Part shown: positions 7,776 to 16,298 of the stretch, in pieces
How the letters are laid out: each line of letters begins with the position of its first letter
How positions within the stretch are numbered: the first letter of the stretch is position 1
Assembly: GCF_039503195.1 (NCBI RefSeq)
Contig: NZ_JBCJKP010000001.1
Coordinates: 2,728,001-2,792,000, forward strand
Source: Streptomyces mirabilis
Lineage (GTDB): Bacteria > Actinomycetota > Actinomycetes > Streptomycetales > Streptomycetaceae
DNA length: 64,000 nucleotides
Direction: 5' to 3'
The notes under the pieces: generated by a model
Told to the model about the DNA's origin: nothing
Databases searched by the model: none
Seen by the model: only the letters and a program-made list of their open reading frames with translations
Position numbers and translations under genes: made by a program

Positions 7776-9536
7776 ATGAGCATCGACACCGCGAGGCACG
7801 GCGGGCGACTGCCGTGGGGAGATGTGCTGTTGTCCGCGATCGCCTCGGTGAGCTGGGCGTTGATCGCGATGGCGGGCACGGCCGCGCTCGGTCTGCATCT
7901 GGTCAGCGCCGACGCGGCGGGCTCGCTCGGGCCGATGACCGCGGCGGTGGTGGCTCTTGGGGCCAACGGTGCGGTCAAACCGTCCGGCGACGTGTCGGCC
8001 TTCGGTCTGAAGGGAGCGGAGGCGCACACGGCCATACAGATCACGCCACTGGGTGTGGGACTCGTGGGCGCGCTCCTGCTCTCCTTCTTCTTCCTACGCT
8101 CCCTGCGCGGGGCGGGAGTTGTGATCTCGCCGTCCGAACTCCTCGCACGTGCGGGCGCGGTGGTCGTGCTGTTCGTGGCGACGCTGGGCGGGCTCGCCTG
8201 GGCCGGGCACGACATCATCACGATCGACGGGAGCAAGCTCGGCCTCGACCGGGTGACGGGCGGTGGCGGCCTCGGGAACATCACCGACAAGCTCCCCGGC
8301 GGTCTCGGGGACCTCGGCGGACTGCTGCCCGGCAAGATCGGCGACCTGGTGCAGGCGCAGGCGGCCGTGGGCTTCACCGTGGACACGGTGCCCACGCTGC
8401 TCGGCGGCGCGGCCTGGGCGGCCGGAATCCTGGTGATCGCCCTGCTCGCCTCCCGGCGCACCCCGCTGCCGCGCGGCTGGGAGGGCGTGCACCGGATGGT
8501 GCGTCCGGCCGCGTCCGCGCTGGTCACGGTGGTCCTGGTGGCGGTTCTCGCGGGCCTCGCGGCGGCGGCGTACGCGGCGATCGGCGATCCCCATCCCAAG
8601 CTGATCGCGGGCGCCGCGCTGCTGGGCGCGCCCAACGGGGTGTGGCTGGGCATCCCGATCGGCCTCTTCGTGCCCTGGGACGGCAAGGCCACCGGCGAAC
8701 TCGCCAAGCTGCTCCCCCACCCGCTGGACCGGTTGCTGAGCGTCGACTCCGATCAGCCCGTCACCCTGGGCCGGCTCGCCGAACTCGACGGACGGGTGTG
8801 GCTGTTGGGGGTCGCGACCGCGGTGATGATGCTGTTCGCCGGCGTCCTCGCCGCCTCGCGTACGCCTTTTGTACGGGGGCGGGGTGCGACTTCGGTGGGA
8901 ACACCGACTGCTCCCGTTGTACGAGGAGGGGGTGCCCTCGGTTTCGCCGGGCGCTGCGCTCTTCGGCTCGGCATCGTGACGGCGCTGGCGCTGCCGCTGC
9001 TGGCGTGGCTGACGGACGTGTCCGTGGACGCCTCGCTGTCGGTGTTCGGCATCGACGCGTTCGGTGCCGGAATCCGGTTGCACGGGCATCTGGGCATGGC
9101 GCTGCTGCTCGGCGCCGTCTGGGGCGCGGGCGCGGGGGCGGCGGGGGCGCTGCTGGCGTACGCGAGCGGGGCCGCGGGACGGCGGGCGGCCCCGCTGGCA
9201 CTGGGTGACGCGGGTCCCCCGGTGGCCGCGCCCGCCCCTGACCTCCCCCGGGGGCCCGGACCGTACGCCCCGGGTACGCCGTACCGGCCGGCGAACCCCG
9301 ACACCAATCCCTATCTGCGGCTGCCCGACGAGCTGCGGGAACCCGCCGACGGTCGGCCGTCCGAGCGGCCGCGCCCGCCCGGCGACGTGTACGGCGCGCC
9401 GACGGTCGTCCGGCCGATGATGCCGCCACCTGGGCCGCAGAAGCGGCGGCCACGGGGACGCGATGTGCCGCCTCCGCCGCAGCCGCCGCCCGGCCAGGGA
9501 CCTTCCGCGCCACCGGGGCCGGGGCGGCAGAGCTGA
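7776..9536 (+). CDS. Streptophobe-family multi-pass membrane protein
   Basis: A roughly 586-residue, very hydrophobic protein of the Streptomyces-restricted streptophobe family. About 9-10 membrane segments occupy the first 490 residues, followed by a Pro/Arg-rich cytosolic tail. The conserved opening (LPWGDVLLSAIASVSWALI and the downstream SGDVSAFGLKGAE block) supports the family. The function is unknown. I chose ATG 7776, preceded by GGGGGG at 7 bases; GTG 7740 or ATG 7743, behind GAGGGGG, are real alternatives adding 11-12 residues. It diverges from the FHA-ABC gene, and nothing links the two functionally. Confidence 0.8.
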   Translation: MSIDTARHGGRLPWGDVLLSAIASVSWALIAMAGTAALGLHLVSADAAGSLGPMTAAVVALGANGAVKPSGDVSAFGLKGAEAHTAIQITPLGVGLVGALLLSFFFLRSLRGAGVVISPSELLARAGAVVVLFVATLGGLAWAGHDIITIDGSKLGLDRVTGGGGLGNITDKLPGGLGDLGGLLPGKIGDLVQAQAAVGFTVDTVPTLLGGAAWAAGILVIALLASRRTPLPRGWEGVHRMVRPAASALVTVVLVAVLAGLAAAAYAAIGDPHPKLIAGAALLGAPNGVWLGIPIGLFVPWDGKATGELAKLLPHPLDRLLSVDSDQPVTLGRLAELDGRVWLLGVATAVMMLFAGVLAASRTPFVRGRGATSVGTPTAPVVRGGGALGFAGRCALRLGIVTALALPLLAWLTDVSVDASLSVFGIDAFGAGIRLHGHLGMALLLGAVWGAGAGAAGALLAYASGAAGRRAAPLALGDAGPPVAAPAPDLPRGPGPYAPGTPYRPANPDTNPYLRLPDELREPADGRPSERPRPPGDVYGAPTVVRPMMPPPGPQKRRPRGRDVPPPPQPPPGQGPSAPPGPGRQS

Positions 9537-9647
9537 TCGTCGTTGCCGGGCAACGCGCTCGACACCGCTCCGACACCCAGTGTTCCCCGTCCGCTGGACG
9601 GACCTCAGGGGCGCAAGGCACGGGGTGCCGGATACGGTGGAGTCACC

Positions 9648-10859
9648 ATGAGCGCTTCGCAGACCCCCGAGGTCCCCACTCTCCTCGTCAAGATCTTCGG
9701 CAAGGACCGGCCGGGTATCACGGCCGGACTCTTCGACACCCTCGCCGCCTACTCGGTCGAGGTGGTCGACATCGAGCAGGTCGTCACCCGTGGCCGGATC
9801 GTGCTCTGCGCGCTGGTGACCGAGCCGCCGGCCGGTCTGGAGGGCGATCTGCGGGCCACCGTCCACAGCTGGGCGGAGTCGATGAAGATGCAGGCGGAGA
9901 TCATCTCCGGCCTCGGCGACAACCGGCCGCGCGGCCTCGGGCGGTCCCTCGTCACCGTGCTCGGGCATCCGCTCACGGCGGAGTCGACGGCCGCGATCGC
10001 CGCCCGGATCACCAAGACCGGCGGCAACATCGACCGAATCTTCCGGCTCGCCAAGTACCCGGTGACGGCGGTCGAGTTCGCCGTGTCCGGTACGGGGACC
10101 GAGACGCTGCGCACCGCGCTGGTGACCGAGGCCGCGGCGCTCGGGGTGGACATCGCGGTGGTGGCGGCGGGGCTGCACCGCCGGGCGCAGCGCCTGGTCG
10201 TCATGGATGTGGACTCGACGCTGATCCAGGACGAGGTGATCGAGCTCTTCGCCGCGCACGCCGGGTGCGAGGAGCAGGTCGCCGAGGTGACGGCGGCCGC
10301 GATGCGCGGGGAGCTGGACTTCGAGCAGTCGCTGCACGCGCGTGTGGCGCTGCTCAAGGGGCTGGACGCCTCCGTGGTGACCAAGGTGCGCGAGGAGGTG
10401 CGGCTGACACCGGGCGCGCGCACGCTGATCCGTACGCTGAAGCGGCTCGGTTTCCAAGTTGGTGTCGTCTCCGGCGGATTCACACAGGTCACGGACGATC
10501 TGAAGGAGCGGCTCGGGCTGGACTTCGCGCAGGCCAACACCCTGGAGATCGTCGACGGGAAGCTGACGGGCAGGGTCACGGGGGAGATCGTGGACCGTGC
10601 GGGCAAGGCACGGCTGCTGCGCCGGTTCGCCGCCGAGGCGGGGGTGCCGCTCGCCCAGACCGTGGCGATCGGCGACGGGGCCAATGACCTCGACATGCTC
10701 AACGCGGCCGGTCTCGGCGTCGCCTTCAACGCCAAGCCCGTCGTCCGCCAGGCCGCGCACACCGCGGTGAACTTCCCCTTCCTGGACACCGTGCTGTATC
10801 TGCTGGGTGTCACCCGCGAAGAGGTCGAGGCGGCTGACATGCACCTCGGCGACCACTAG
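9648..10859 (+). CDS. serB: Phosphoserine phosphatase SerB
   Basis: A 403-residue enzyme for the last step of serine synthesis (O-phosphoserine to serine). Two ACT-type regulatory regions fill residues 10-90 and 97-172. A HAD phosphatase domain follows, with the nucleophile motif DVDSTLIQ (D187, D189), the VVSGGFTQV motif and the GDGANDLDML metal-binding motif. The long two-ACT form is typical of actinomycetes. ATG 9648 has GGTGGAG a few bases upstream. The gene is monocistronic and ends in an 18-bp hairpin shared with convergent sixA. Confidence 0.95.
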   Translation: MSASQTPEVPTLLVKIFGKDRPGITAGLFDTLAAYSVEVVDIEQVVTRGRIVLCALVTEPPAGLEGDLRATVHSWAESMKMQAEIISGLGDNRPRGLGRSLVTVLGHPLTAESTAAIAARITKTGGNIDRIFRLAKYPVTAVEFAVSGTGTETLRTALVTEAAALGVDIAVVAAGLHRRAQRLVVMDVDSTLIQDEVIELFAAHAGCEEQVAEVTAAAMRGELDFEQSLHARVALLKGLDASVVTKVREEVRLTPGARTLIRTLKRLGFQVGVVSGGFTQVTDDLKERLGLDFAQANTLEIVDGKLTGRVTGEIVDRAGKARLLRRFAAEAGVPLAQTVAIGDGANDLDMLNAAGLGVAFNAKPVVRQAAHTAVNFPFLDTVLYLLGVTREEVEAADMHLGDH

Positions 10860-10901
10860 GGCCTGATCCGCCGGACAGGCCCTAGGGCCCGGACATACGT
10901 C

Positions 10902-10940
10902 GACGGGGGCCCGGCACCGTACCGGTGCCGGGCCCCCGTC
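10902..10940. terminator. Bidirectional terminator serB/sixA
   Basis: Perfect 18-bp stem (10902-10919 with 10923-10940) around a 3-base loop, between the convergent serB and sixA genes. Confidence 0.88.
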
Positions 10941-10952
10941 CCTGTCGGTGGG

Positions 10953-11471
10953 TTACTCGGTCGGCGCCCAGTAGTCGGTCAGCGTGCACACTCCGGGCTC
11001 CAGGGATTTCCAGGAGCCCTCGACGGAGAGCACGGCGAAGGCGCCCGTGTGGAAGCCGTGGGCGGCCATCCGGGCGCGGGTGTCGCCCTCGGCCTGTCCG
11101 GCCAGCACCTCGGTGAGTCCCTGGATACCGGGGTTGTGGCCGATCAGGACCACGTTGTGCGCGTCGTCCGGGGTCTCGTTGAGTACGGCGATCAGCTCGC
11201 CGGGCGAGGCCTCGTAGAGCCGCTCCTCATAGACGGTTTTCGGCCGGTGCGGGAGCTCGTGGACGGCGAGCTTCCAGGTTTCCCGGGTGCGGGTCGCCGT
11301 GGAGCAGAGGGCCATATCGAAAGGGATCCCGGTGTCGGCCAGCTTGCGTCCGGCGACGGCGGCGTCCTTACGGCCCCGGTCAGCGAGCGGCCGCTCGTGG
11401 TCGGACACCTGTGGCCAGTCGGCTTTCGCATGCCGGAAGAGGACAATCCTGCGGGGTTCTGCGACGCTCAT
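10953..11471 (-). CDS. sixA: SixA-type phosphohistidine phosphatase
   Basis: A 172-residue histidine phosphatase superfamily protein. It has the RHxK-type motif FRHAKADW (catalytic His14), the STATRTRETW motif, and GHNPG carrying the second His. In E. coli SixA removes phosphate from histidine of HPt or PTS proteins; the substrate here is unknown. ATG 11471 begins MSVAEPRRIVLFRHAK, placing the catalytic motif at the usual distance from the N-terminus. The frame stays open upstream but has no family similarity. Confidence 0.88.
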   Translation of the reverse strand: MSVAEPRRIVLFRHAKADWPQVSDHERPLADRGRKDAAVAGRKLADTGIPFDMALCSTATRTRETWKLAVHELPHRPKTVYEERLYEASPGELIAVLNETPDDAHNVVLIGHNPGIQGLTEVLAGQAEGDTRARMAAHGFHTGAFAVLSVEGSWKSLEPGVCTLTDYWAPTE

Positions 11472-11536
11472 GGGTCCCAGCTTCGCATGAAACACGCCAC
11501 GCGGCGCTGAGAGTTGACCTGCTCTCCCGGGCGTGC

Positions 11537-11752
11537 TCAGGGGGTCTGGTGCAGCACCGTCTGCTGGACGCGCTCGAAGAGGTGGGTGATCGCGGGGTCG
11601 CCGCCCGCGGCGTGCGCGTCCGCCGGGTTCAGTATCAGCAGGAGCAGGGCGACGAAGGCGAGGGCGGGCAGGGCGAGGGCCCACCAGGGCAGCCGGATGT
11701 CCACGCCGCCCGGGGTCGCCGGGTGGGGCCGGGTGTGCGTACGGGCCGACAT
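11537..11752 (-). CDS. Small single-pass membrane protein
   Basis: A 71-residue protein I do not recognise. Residues 1-18 are polar (His/Thr/Pro-rich), followed by one strong membrane segment (PWWALALPALAFVALLLLIL), then a roughly 30-residue tail ending in LFERVQQTVLHQTP. It is 65 bases upstream of sixA on the same strand, so the two may be co-transcribed. ATG 11752 is the start closest to the membrane segment; an upstream start at 11872 would add 40 Arg-rich residues and is less likely. A paired palindrome lies upstream at 11873-11899. Confidence 0.6.
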   Translation of the reverse strand: MSARTHTRPHPATPGGVDIRLPWWALALPALAFVALLLLILNPADAHAAGGDPAITHLFERVQQTVLHQTP

Positions 11753-11872
11753 GCCGCCTCCGTGGGGCCTCGAGTGCTCCGTGGGCCGCGTCCTCGCGGC
11801 CACAACTCGAAGGTACGGATTCCCGGGCCGACAACCCATCCGGTGATCCACCCACTTGACCCTGACACTCAC

Positions 11873-11899
11873 CCCCTAGGGGACAGGGGGGCTAGCCCC
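11873..11899. promoter_or_regulatory. Paired palindromes CCCCTAGGGG and GGGGCTAGCCCC
   Basis: Two perfect palindromes sharing a CTAG core or near-core, at 11873-11882 and 11888-11899, with 5 bases between them. They lie upstream of the small membrane gene (start 11752, minus) and about 35 bases past the end of the SGM_5486 gene. They may be an operator pair or part of a terminator. Confidence 0.4.
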
Positions 11900-11932
11900 A
11901 CCATCGGCGTCCCAGGGGGCCCGCGGCGGCGG

Positions 11933-12046
11933 TCAGGGTGAGGCGATCGAGGCGATGATGCCGATGATCACGGTGATGGCCAGCATCGCGCCGAGCACGA
12001 GCAGCAGCTTCTTCTGGCCGTTCTGGGGGTTCGGGTCGAGCGCCAT
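11933..12046 (-). CDS. SGM_5486-family transporter-associated microprotein
   Basis: A 37-residue protein: a short hydrophilic start (MALDPNPQNGQKK) and one membrane helix (LLLVLGAMLAITVIIGIIASIA). It matches my memory of the SGM_5486 family, conserved in Streptomyces next to MFS transporters. It lies 47 bases downstream of the MFS gene on the same strand. By analogy with small accessory subunits it may sit beside that transporter in the membrane (inference). The ATG is at 12044-12046. Confidence 0.78.
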   Translation of the reverse strand: MALDPNPQNGQKKLLLVLGAMLAITVIIGIIASIASP

Positions 12047-12093
12047 ACGGCCAGTCTCGCACCCTTCGTCCCCAGCTCCGGCCTCGGGGGGTC

Positions 12094-13398
12094 TCAGGCG
12101 CGGCGGCCGGGCGCGGCCTCGTCCTCCACCGTGCGGTCCCGGCCGGCCAGGACGCCCACCGCGATCTGCGGGATCATCAGGGCGGCCATGAGCGCGATCG
12201 GCAGCCCCCAGCCGCCGCTGTGCTGGTAGAGCACGCCCACGAGGAGGGGTCCGGGGATCGAGATCAGATACCCGGTGCTCTGCGCGAACGCCGACAACTG
12301 GGCGACGCCCGCGCCGGTCCTGGCCCGCATGCCGACCATGGTGAGGGCCAGCGGGAAGGCGCAGTTGGAGACGCCGAGCAGGAGCGCCCAGGCCCAGGCT
12401 CCGCCCGCCGGGGCGAGGTAGAGGCCCGCGTATCCCGCGAGGCCGCAGACACCGAGCGCGACCACGATCGGCCCCTGGTGGGGCATGCGGGTGGCGAGGC
12501 GCGGGATGACGAAGGCCAGGGGCACGCCCATCACCATCGTGACGGCGAGGAGCAGGCCCGCGGTGCCCGCGGAGACGCCCGCGTCGCGGAAGATCTGCGC
12601 CATCCAGCCCATCGTGATGTACGCGGCGGTGGCCTGGAGTCCGAAGAAGACGGCGAGCGCCCAGGCGGTCCGGCTGCGGGTGATGCGCAGTCCGTCGGTT
12701 TCCCGCGGGGCGGGGTCTGCCGCCCGTGTCCGCTCGCCGTCGCGGGCATCGGCGCCCGGTGCGCGAACCAGCCCGATCCACGGCAGTACGGCGGCCGCCG
12801 CCAGGCCCGCCCACACCGCGAGGCCCGACTGCCAGCCGCCGCCCAGGGCGTCGGTCACGGGCACGGTCACCGCCGCCGCGGCCGAGGTGCCCAGGGCGAG
12901 CGCCATCGAGTAGAGGCCGGTCATGGAGCCGACCCGGTCCGGGAACCATCGTTTGACGATCACCGGCATCAGGACGTTGCTGACGGCGATGCCCATTAGT
13001 GCGAGGGCGCTGGCGGCCAGGAAGCCGACCGCGCTCCCGGTGTAGGGCCGGATCGCGAGCCCTGCCGTGATGGCGACCATTCCGGCGCAGACGACCGCGC
13101 CGGGTCCGAAACGGCGGGCGAGGCGCGGCGCCATGACGCCGAAGACGGCGAAGCAGAGCGGGGGTACGGAGGTGAGCAGTCCGGCGACGCTGCCGCTCAT
13201 GCCGAGCCCGTCGCGCACGTCCTCCAGGAGTGCTCCGAAGCTGGTGATGGCGGGGCGCAGGTTGAGGGCCGTGAGGACGATGCCGACCGTCACGAGCCGC
13301 GTCGCCCACGCGCGCGGGGGGTGCGATCGGGGGTCCGCGCTCTCGGCGGAACCGCGTATGGGTGTGGACGTCGTCGTCCCGGTCTCCTCGCTCACCAT
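12094..13398 (-). CDS. CynX/NimT-type MFS transporter
   Basis: A roughly 434-residue 12-helix major facilitator. The first helix VTVGIVLTALNLRPAITSFG is characteristic of the CynX/NimT (cyanate/2-nitroimidazole) family, whose substrates are mostly undefined. A cytosolic loop with charged residues separates the two six-helix halves near residue 210. The start is uncertain: ATG 13398, 13407 and 13410 are in frame and none has a clear ribosome site. The gene diverges from a GntR regulator across a compact region with two inverted repeats, the usual layout of a transporter controlled by its neighbour. Confidence 0.88.
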   Translation of the reverse strand: MVSEETGTTTSTPIRGSAESADPRSHPPRAWATRLVTVGIVLTALNLRPAITSFGALLEDVRDGLGMSGSVAGLLTSVPPLCFAVFGVMAPRLARRFGPGAVVCAGMVAITAGLAIRPYTGSAVGFLAASALALMGIAVSNVLMPVIVKRWFPDRVGSMTGLYSMALALGTSAAAAVTVPVTDALGGGWQSGLAVWAGLAAAAVLPWIGLVRAPGADARDGERTRAADPAPRETDGLRITRSRTAWALAVFFGLQATAAYITMGWMAQIFRDAGVSAGTAGLLLAVTMVMGVPLAFVIPRLATRMPHQGPIVVALGVCGLAGYAGLYLAPAGGAWAWALLLGVSNCAFPLALTMVGMRARTGAGVAQLSAFAQSTGYLISIPGPLLVGVLYQHSGGWGLPIALMAALMIPQIAVGVLAGRDRTVEDEAAPGRRA

Positions 13399-13412
13399 GA
13401 GGCCCATCATAG

Positions 13413-13439
13413 AATCATGGGATGATTGGCTGTCCAATC
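13413..13439. promoter_or_regulatory. Overlapping inverted repeats, putative GntR operator
   Basis: AATCAT-ggg-ATGATT (13413-13427) overlaps GATTGG-ctgt-CCAATC (13424-13439). Both have perfect 6-bp arms. The second resembles FadR-subfamily operators (TGG-N4-CCA core). The pair lies between the MFS start codons (13398-13410, minus) and the GntR gene (13510, plus), so one bound dimer could control both. Confidence 0.6.
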
Positions 13440-13509
13440 GCCTTGCGTTAATCTCCGGATTCCCCGGCCCCGCGCGAACGATCACACCGGGCCCGTACGA
13501 AGGACCGTC

Positions 13510-14205
13510 ATGCCGCTGAGCCACCCCCGCCGTTCGGCGCTGTCCGAGCAGGTCATCGCCGAGCTGCGGAACCAGATCACTTCGGGCGAGTGGCCGGTCG
13601 GCTCCCGCATCCCCACCGAGCCGGAGCTCGTCGACCAGCTGGGCGTCGCCCGTAACACCGTCCGCGAGGCCGTCCGCGCACTGGCCCACAACGGTCTGCT
13701 CGACATCCGCCAGGGCTCGGGCACCTATGTCGTGGCGACCAGCGAGCTCGCGGGCGTGATGCACCGGCGCTTCGCCGACGCCGATCCGCGGCACATCGCC
13801 GAGCTGCGCGCCACGCTGGAGTCGAGCGCGGCGAAGCTGGCCGCCGAGCGGCGCACCGAGCGCGATCTGAAGCAGCTCGACGCCCTGCTCGTGCGGCGGG
13901 AGGAGGCCTGGGAGTCGGGAGACGCGGAGGCCTTCGTCGCCGCCGACGCGACCTTCCACCTGGCGGTGGTGGCCGCGTCCCACAACGACGTCATGACGGC
14001 GATGTACGCGGATCTGGGCGAGGTGCTGCGCGACTGGCTGCGCGAGGACGTCGGCGGGAAGCTGACGCCGGAGACGTACATGGACCACGCGCGGCTCGTC
14101 GACGCGATCCGCGCGGGGGACGCGGAGGCGGCGGGCGCGGAAGCCGGGGGCTATCCGTTCCAGTGCCGTCCGGGACGGCTCAGGCCCCTGGCCTCCGACA
14201 GCTGA
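13510..14205 (+). CDS. GntR/FadR-subfamily transcriptional regulator
   Basis: A 231-residue regulator. The winged helix at about 12-75 has the GntR signature SGEWPVGSRIPTEPELVDQ and VARNTVREAVRAL. The C-terminal all-helical FCD ligand-binding domain covers about 88-215, with FHLAVVAASHN carrying a typical metal-ligand His. ATG 13510 starts just before the wHTH; the frame upstream lacks similarity. The most likely target is the divergent MFS gene and itself. The ligand is unknown. Confidence 0.9.
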   Translation: MPLSHPRRSALSEQVIAELRNQITSGEWPVGSRIPTEPELVDQLGVARNTVREAVRALAHNGLLDIRQGSGTYVVATSELAGVMHRRFADADPRHIAELRATLESSAAKLAAERRTERDLKQLDALLVRREEAWESGDAEAFVAADATFHLAVVAASHNDVMTAMYADLGEVLRDWLREDVGGKLTPETYMDHARLVDAIRAGDAEAAGAEAGGYPFQCRPGRLRPLASDS

Positions 14206-14214
14206 CGAACACGG

Positions 14215-14559
14215 TCACCTCTGGTGACTGACCCACGCCGACCGGACCTCCTCCCAGCAGCGGCCGGTCAGCCGGACCGTCATCGCGGGGCCCGCGTCGA
14301 CCGGGTCGGTGTCGGTGTCGATGTCCCACCAGCGGTCGCACTCGATGTGCAGGGCGACCCGGTCGGTCTCCGGGTAGGGGTTGTGGCAGTACGCGGTCAC
14401 GTGCGAACCCTGGACGGTGGTGCGACACTCGGCGCCGAAAGGCTGGGGGACGGGGAGTTTTCCGTGCACTACGCGCGTGTGGGGCACCGCGTCGTACGGC
14501 AGAACCATCATGAAGGCGACAGCGGCGAACACCGGGGCAAAACGGCGGGACAGGCGCAC
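14215..14559 (-). CDS. Small secreted protein of unknown function
   Basis: A 114-residue protein with a Sec-type signal (MRLSRRFAPVFAAVAFMMVLP). The mature part has three Cys (around residues 45, 58 and 74) and one near residue 101, giving four in total and possibly two disulfides. It has no motif I recognise. It lies 9 bases past the end of the convergent GntR gene. The purine-rich GGAGG 5-10 bases upstream of ATG 14559 supports the start. Confidence 0.65.
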   Translation of the reverse strand: MRLSRRFAPVFAAVAFMMVLPYDAVPHTRVVHGKLPVPQPFGAECRTTVQGSHVTAYCHNPYPETDRVALHIECDRWWDIDTDTDPVDAGPAMTVRLTGRCWEEVRSAWVSHQR

Positions 14560-14656
14560 AAGGGGGACCTCCTCGGCCGTACGGCTGCGGGGCGGTGCGT
14601 AGTTCCAGCGTGCGCGGTGCGATGCCTGGGACGCCCGGCCGACTAGGCCGAACGGG

Positions 14657-14695
14657 CGACGCCCCGCTCCCCGCGTTGCGGGAATCGGGGCGTCG
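14657..14695 (-). terminator. Terminator of fabG-fabI
   Basis: Hairpin with outer stem CGACGCCCC / GGGGCGTCG (14657-14665, 14687-14695) and an inner CCCGC/GCGGG stem, just past the fabI stop at 14711. Confidence 0.8.
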
Positions 14696-14710
14696 GCCGG
14701 ATGGGGGAAA

Positions 14711-15478
14711 TCAGGCGCCGATGGCGTGCAGTCCGCCGTCCACGTGGATGATCTCGCCGGTGGTCTTCGGGAACCAGTCGCTCAGCAGCGCCACGACACC
14801 GCGGCCGGCCGGCTCCGGGTCCTTGAGGTCCCACTCGAGGGGCGCCCGGGTGTCCCAGACGGAGGCGAGCTCGCCGAAGCCCGGGATGGACTTGGCGGCC
14901 ATGGAGCCGATCGGGCCCGCCGAGATCAGGTTGGAACGCACGTTCTGCTTGCCCAGGTCGCGGGCGAGGTAGCGGTTCACGGACTCCAGGGCGGCCTTGG
15001 CCGGGCCCATCCAGTCGTACTGCGGCCACGCGTACTGCGCGTCGAAGGTGAGGCCGACGACCGAGCCGCCGTTCTGCATCAGCGGCAGGCAGGCCATGGT
15101 CAGCGACTTCAGGGAGAACGCCGAGACGTGCATGGCCGTGGCGACCGACTCGAAGGGGGTGTTGAGGAAGTTGCCGCCGAGGGCGTCCTGCGGCGCGAAG
15201 CCGATGGAGTGCACGACGCCGTCGAGGCCGCCCAGCTCCTCACCGACGACGTCGGCGAGACGCGCCAGGTGCTCGTCGTTGGTCACGTCGAGCTCGATGA
15301 CCTTGGTGGGCTTGGGGAGCTTCCTGGCGATGCGCTCGGTCAGGGTGGGCCGCGGGAACGCGGTCAGGATGATCTCCGCGCCCTGCTCCTGGGCCAGCTT
15401 GGCGGTGTGGAAGGCGATGGAGGACTCCATCAGCACACCGGTGATCAGGACGCGCTTGCCCTCGAGGATTCCGCTCAT
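14711..15478 (-). CDS. fabI: Enoyl-ACP reductase (NADH) FabI/InhA
   Basis: A 255-residue enzyme that reduces trans-2-enoyl-ACP, the last step of each type II fatty acid elongation cycle. It has the atypical SDR nucleotide motif ITGVLMESSIAFHTA and the FabI/InhA catalytic Tyr-x6-Lys (YDWMGPAK). The C-terminus IIHVDGGLHAIGA is characteristic. It lies 5 bases after fabG, giving the same fabG-fabI order as the mycobacterial mabA-inhA operon. The start is ATG 15478. Confidence 0.96.
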   Translation of the reverse strand: MSGILEGKRVLITGVLMESSIAFHTAKLAQEQGAEIILTAFPRPTLTERIARKLPKPTKVIELDVTNDEHLARLADVVGEELGGLDGVVHSIGFAPQDALGGNFLNTPFESVATAMHVSAFSLKSLTMACLPLMQNGGSVVGLTFDAQYAWPQYDWMGPAKAALESVNRYLARDLGKQNVRSNLISAGPIGSMAAKSIPGFGELASVWDTRAPLEWDLKDPEPAGRGVVALLSDWFPKTTGEIIHVDGGLHAIGA

Positions 15479-15483
15479 GGTGA

Positions 15484-16203
15484 TCAGTGACCCATTCCCA
15501 GTCCGCCGTCAACCGGAATGACGGCTCCAGTGATGTACGAGGCGTCGTCCGAGGCGAGGAACCGCACCGTCGCGGCGATCTCCTCGGGCTGCGCGTACCG
15601 GCCGAGCGGCACCTGGGCGACGATGCCCGCACGCTGCTCGTCGGTGAGCGCCTTGGTCATGTCGGTGTCGACGAAACCGGGCGCGACGACGTTGAAGGTG
15701 ATGTTGCGCGAGCCGAGTTCGCGGGCGAGTGAACGCGCGAAGCCGACAAGGGCGGCCTTGGAGGCGGCGTAGTTCGACTGCCCCGCGGAGCCGAGCAGCC
15801 CCACGACCGACGAAATGAGGACGACCCGCCCCTTCTTGGCACGGAGCATCCCACGGTTGGCACGCTTGACGACCCGGAAGGCGCCGGTCAGGTTGGTGTC
15901 GAGGACGGAGGTGAAGTCCTCCTCGGACATCCGCATCAGAAGCTGGTCCTTGGTGACGCCCGCGTTGGCGACCAGGATCTCGACGGGACCGTGCTCGGCC
16001 TCGATCTCCTTGTAGGCCTGCTCCACCTGTTCCGTGTCGGTGATGTCGCACTTGACGGCGAGGCAGCCCAATGCGGTGAGGGCGGCCGGCGGCTCACCCG
16101 AGCGGTATGTGATCGCGACCTTGTCGCCGGCATCGGCGAAAGCGCGGGCGATGGCGAGGCCGATGCCCCGGTTGCCTCCGGTGACGAGAACCGAGCGGCT
16201 CAA
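15484..16203 (-). CDS. fabG: 3-oxoacyl-ACP reductase FabG
   Basis: A 239-residue NADPH-dependent beta-ketoacyl-ACP reductase. TGGNRGIG lies at residues 8-15, followed by NAGVTKD and the catalytic Ser with YAASK. It is first in the fabG-fabI operon. The start is a rare TTG (16201-16203), supported by AAAGGGTGATC upstream and by direct placement of MSRSVLVTGG. A 9-bp inverted repeat at 16299-16328 lies in the region shared with divergent tldD and may be an operator. Confidence 0.94.
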   Translation of the reverse strand: MSRSVLVTGGNRGIGLAIARAFADAGDKVAITYRSGEPPAALTALGCLAVKCDITDTEQVEQAYKEIEAEHGPVEILVANAGVTKDQLLMRMSEEDFTSVLDTNLTGAFRVVKRANRGMLRAKKGRVVLISSVVGLLGSAGQSNYAASKAALVGFARSLARELGSRNITFNVVAPGFVDTDMTKALTDEQRAGIVAQVPLGRYAQPEEIAATVRFLASDDASYITGAVIPVDGGLGMGH

Positions 16204-16298
16204 CGGATCACCCTTTCGATAGCTGTCTGAAACCCCTGCAAGACAGGCGCCTTCCTTGGAAACCTATCGGTCCCCTACGCCTCCCGGAGAATCGGGCA

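Noticed and set aside
9602..9647. Longer SerB start at 9543
   Set aside because: Extra residues have no similarity and ATG 9648 has a good ribosome site and begins right before the ACT domain.
8094..10856. 920-codon minus-strand frame opposite serB and the streptophobe gene
   Set aside because: It covers two well-supported genes in antisense and has the composition of a GC shadow.
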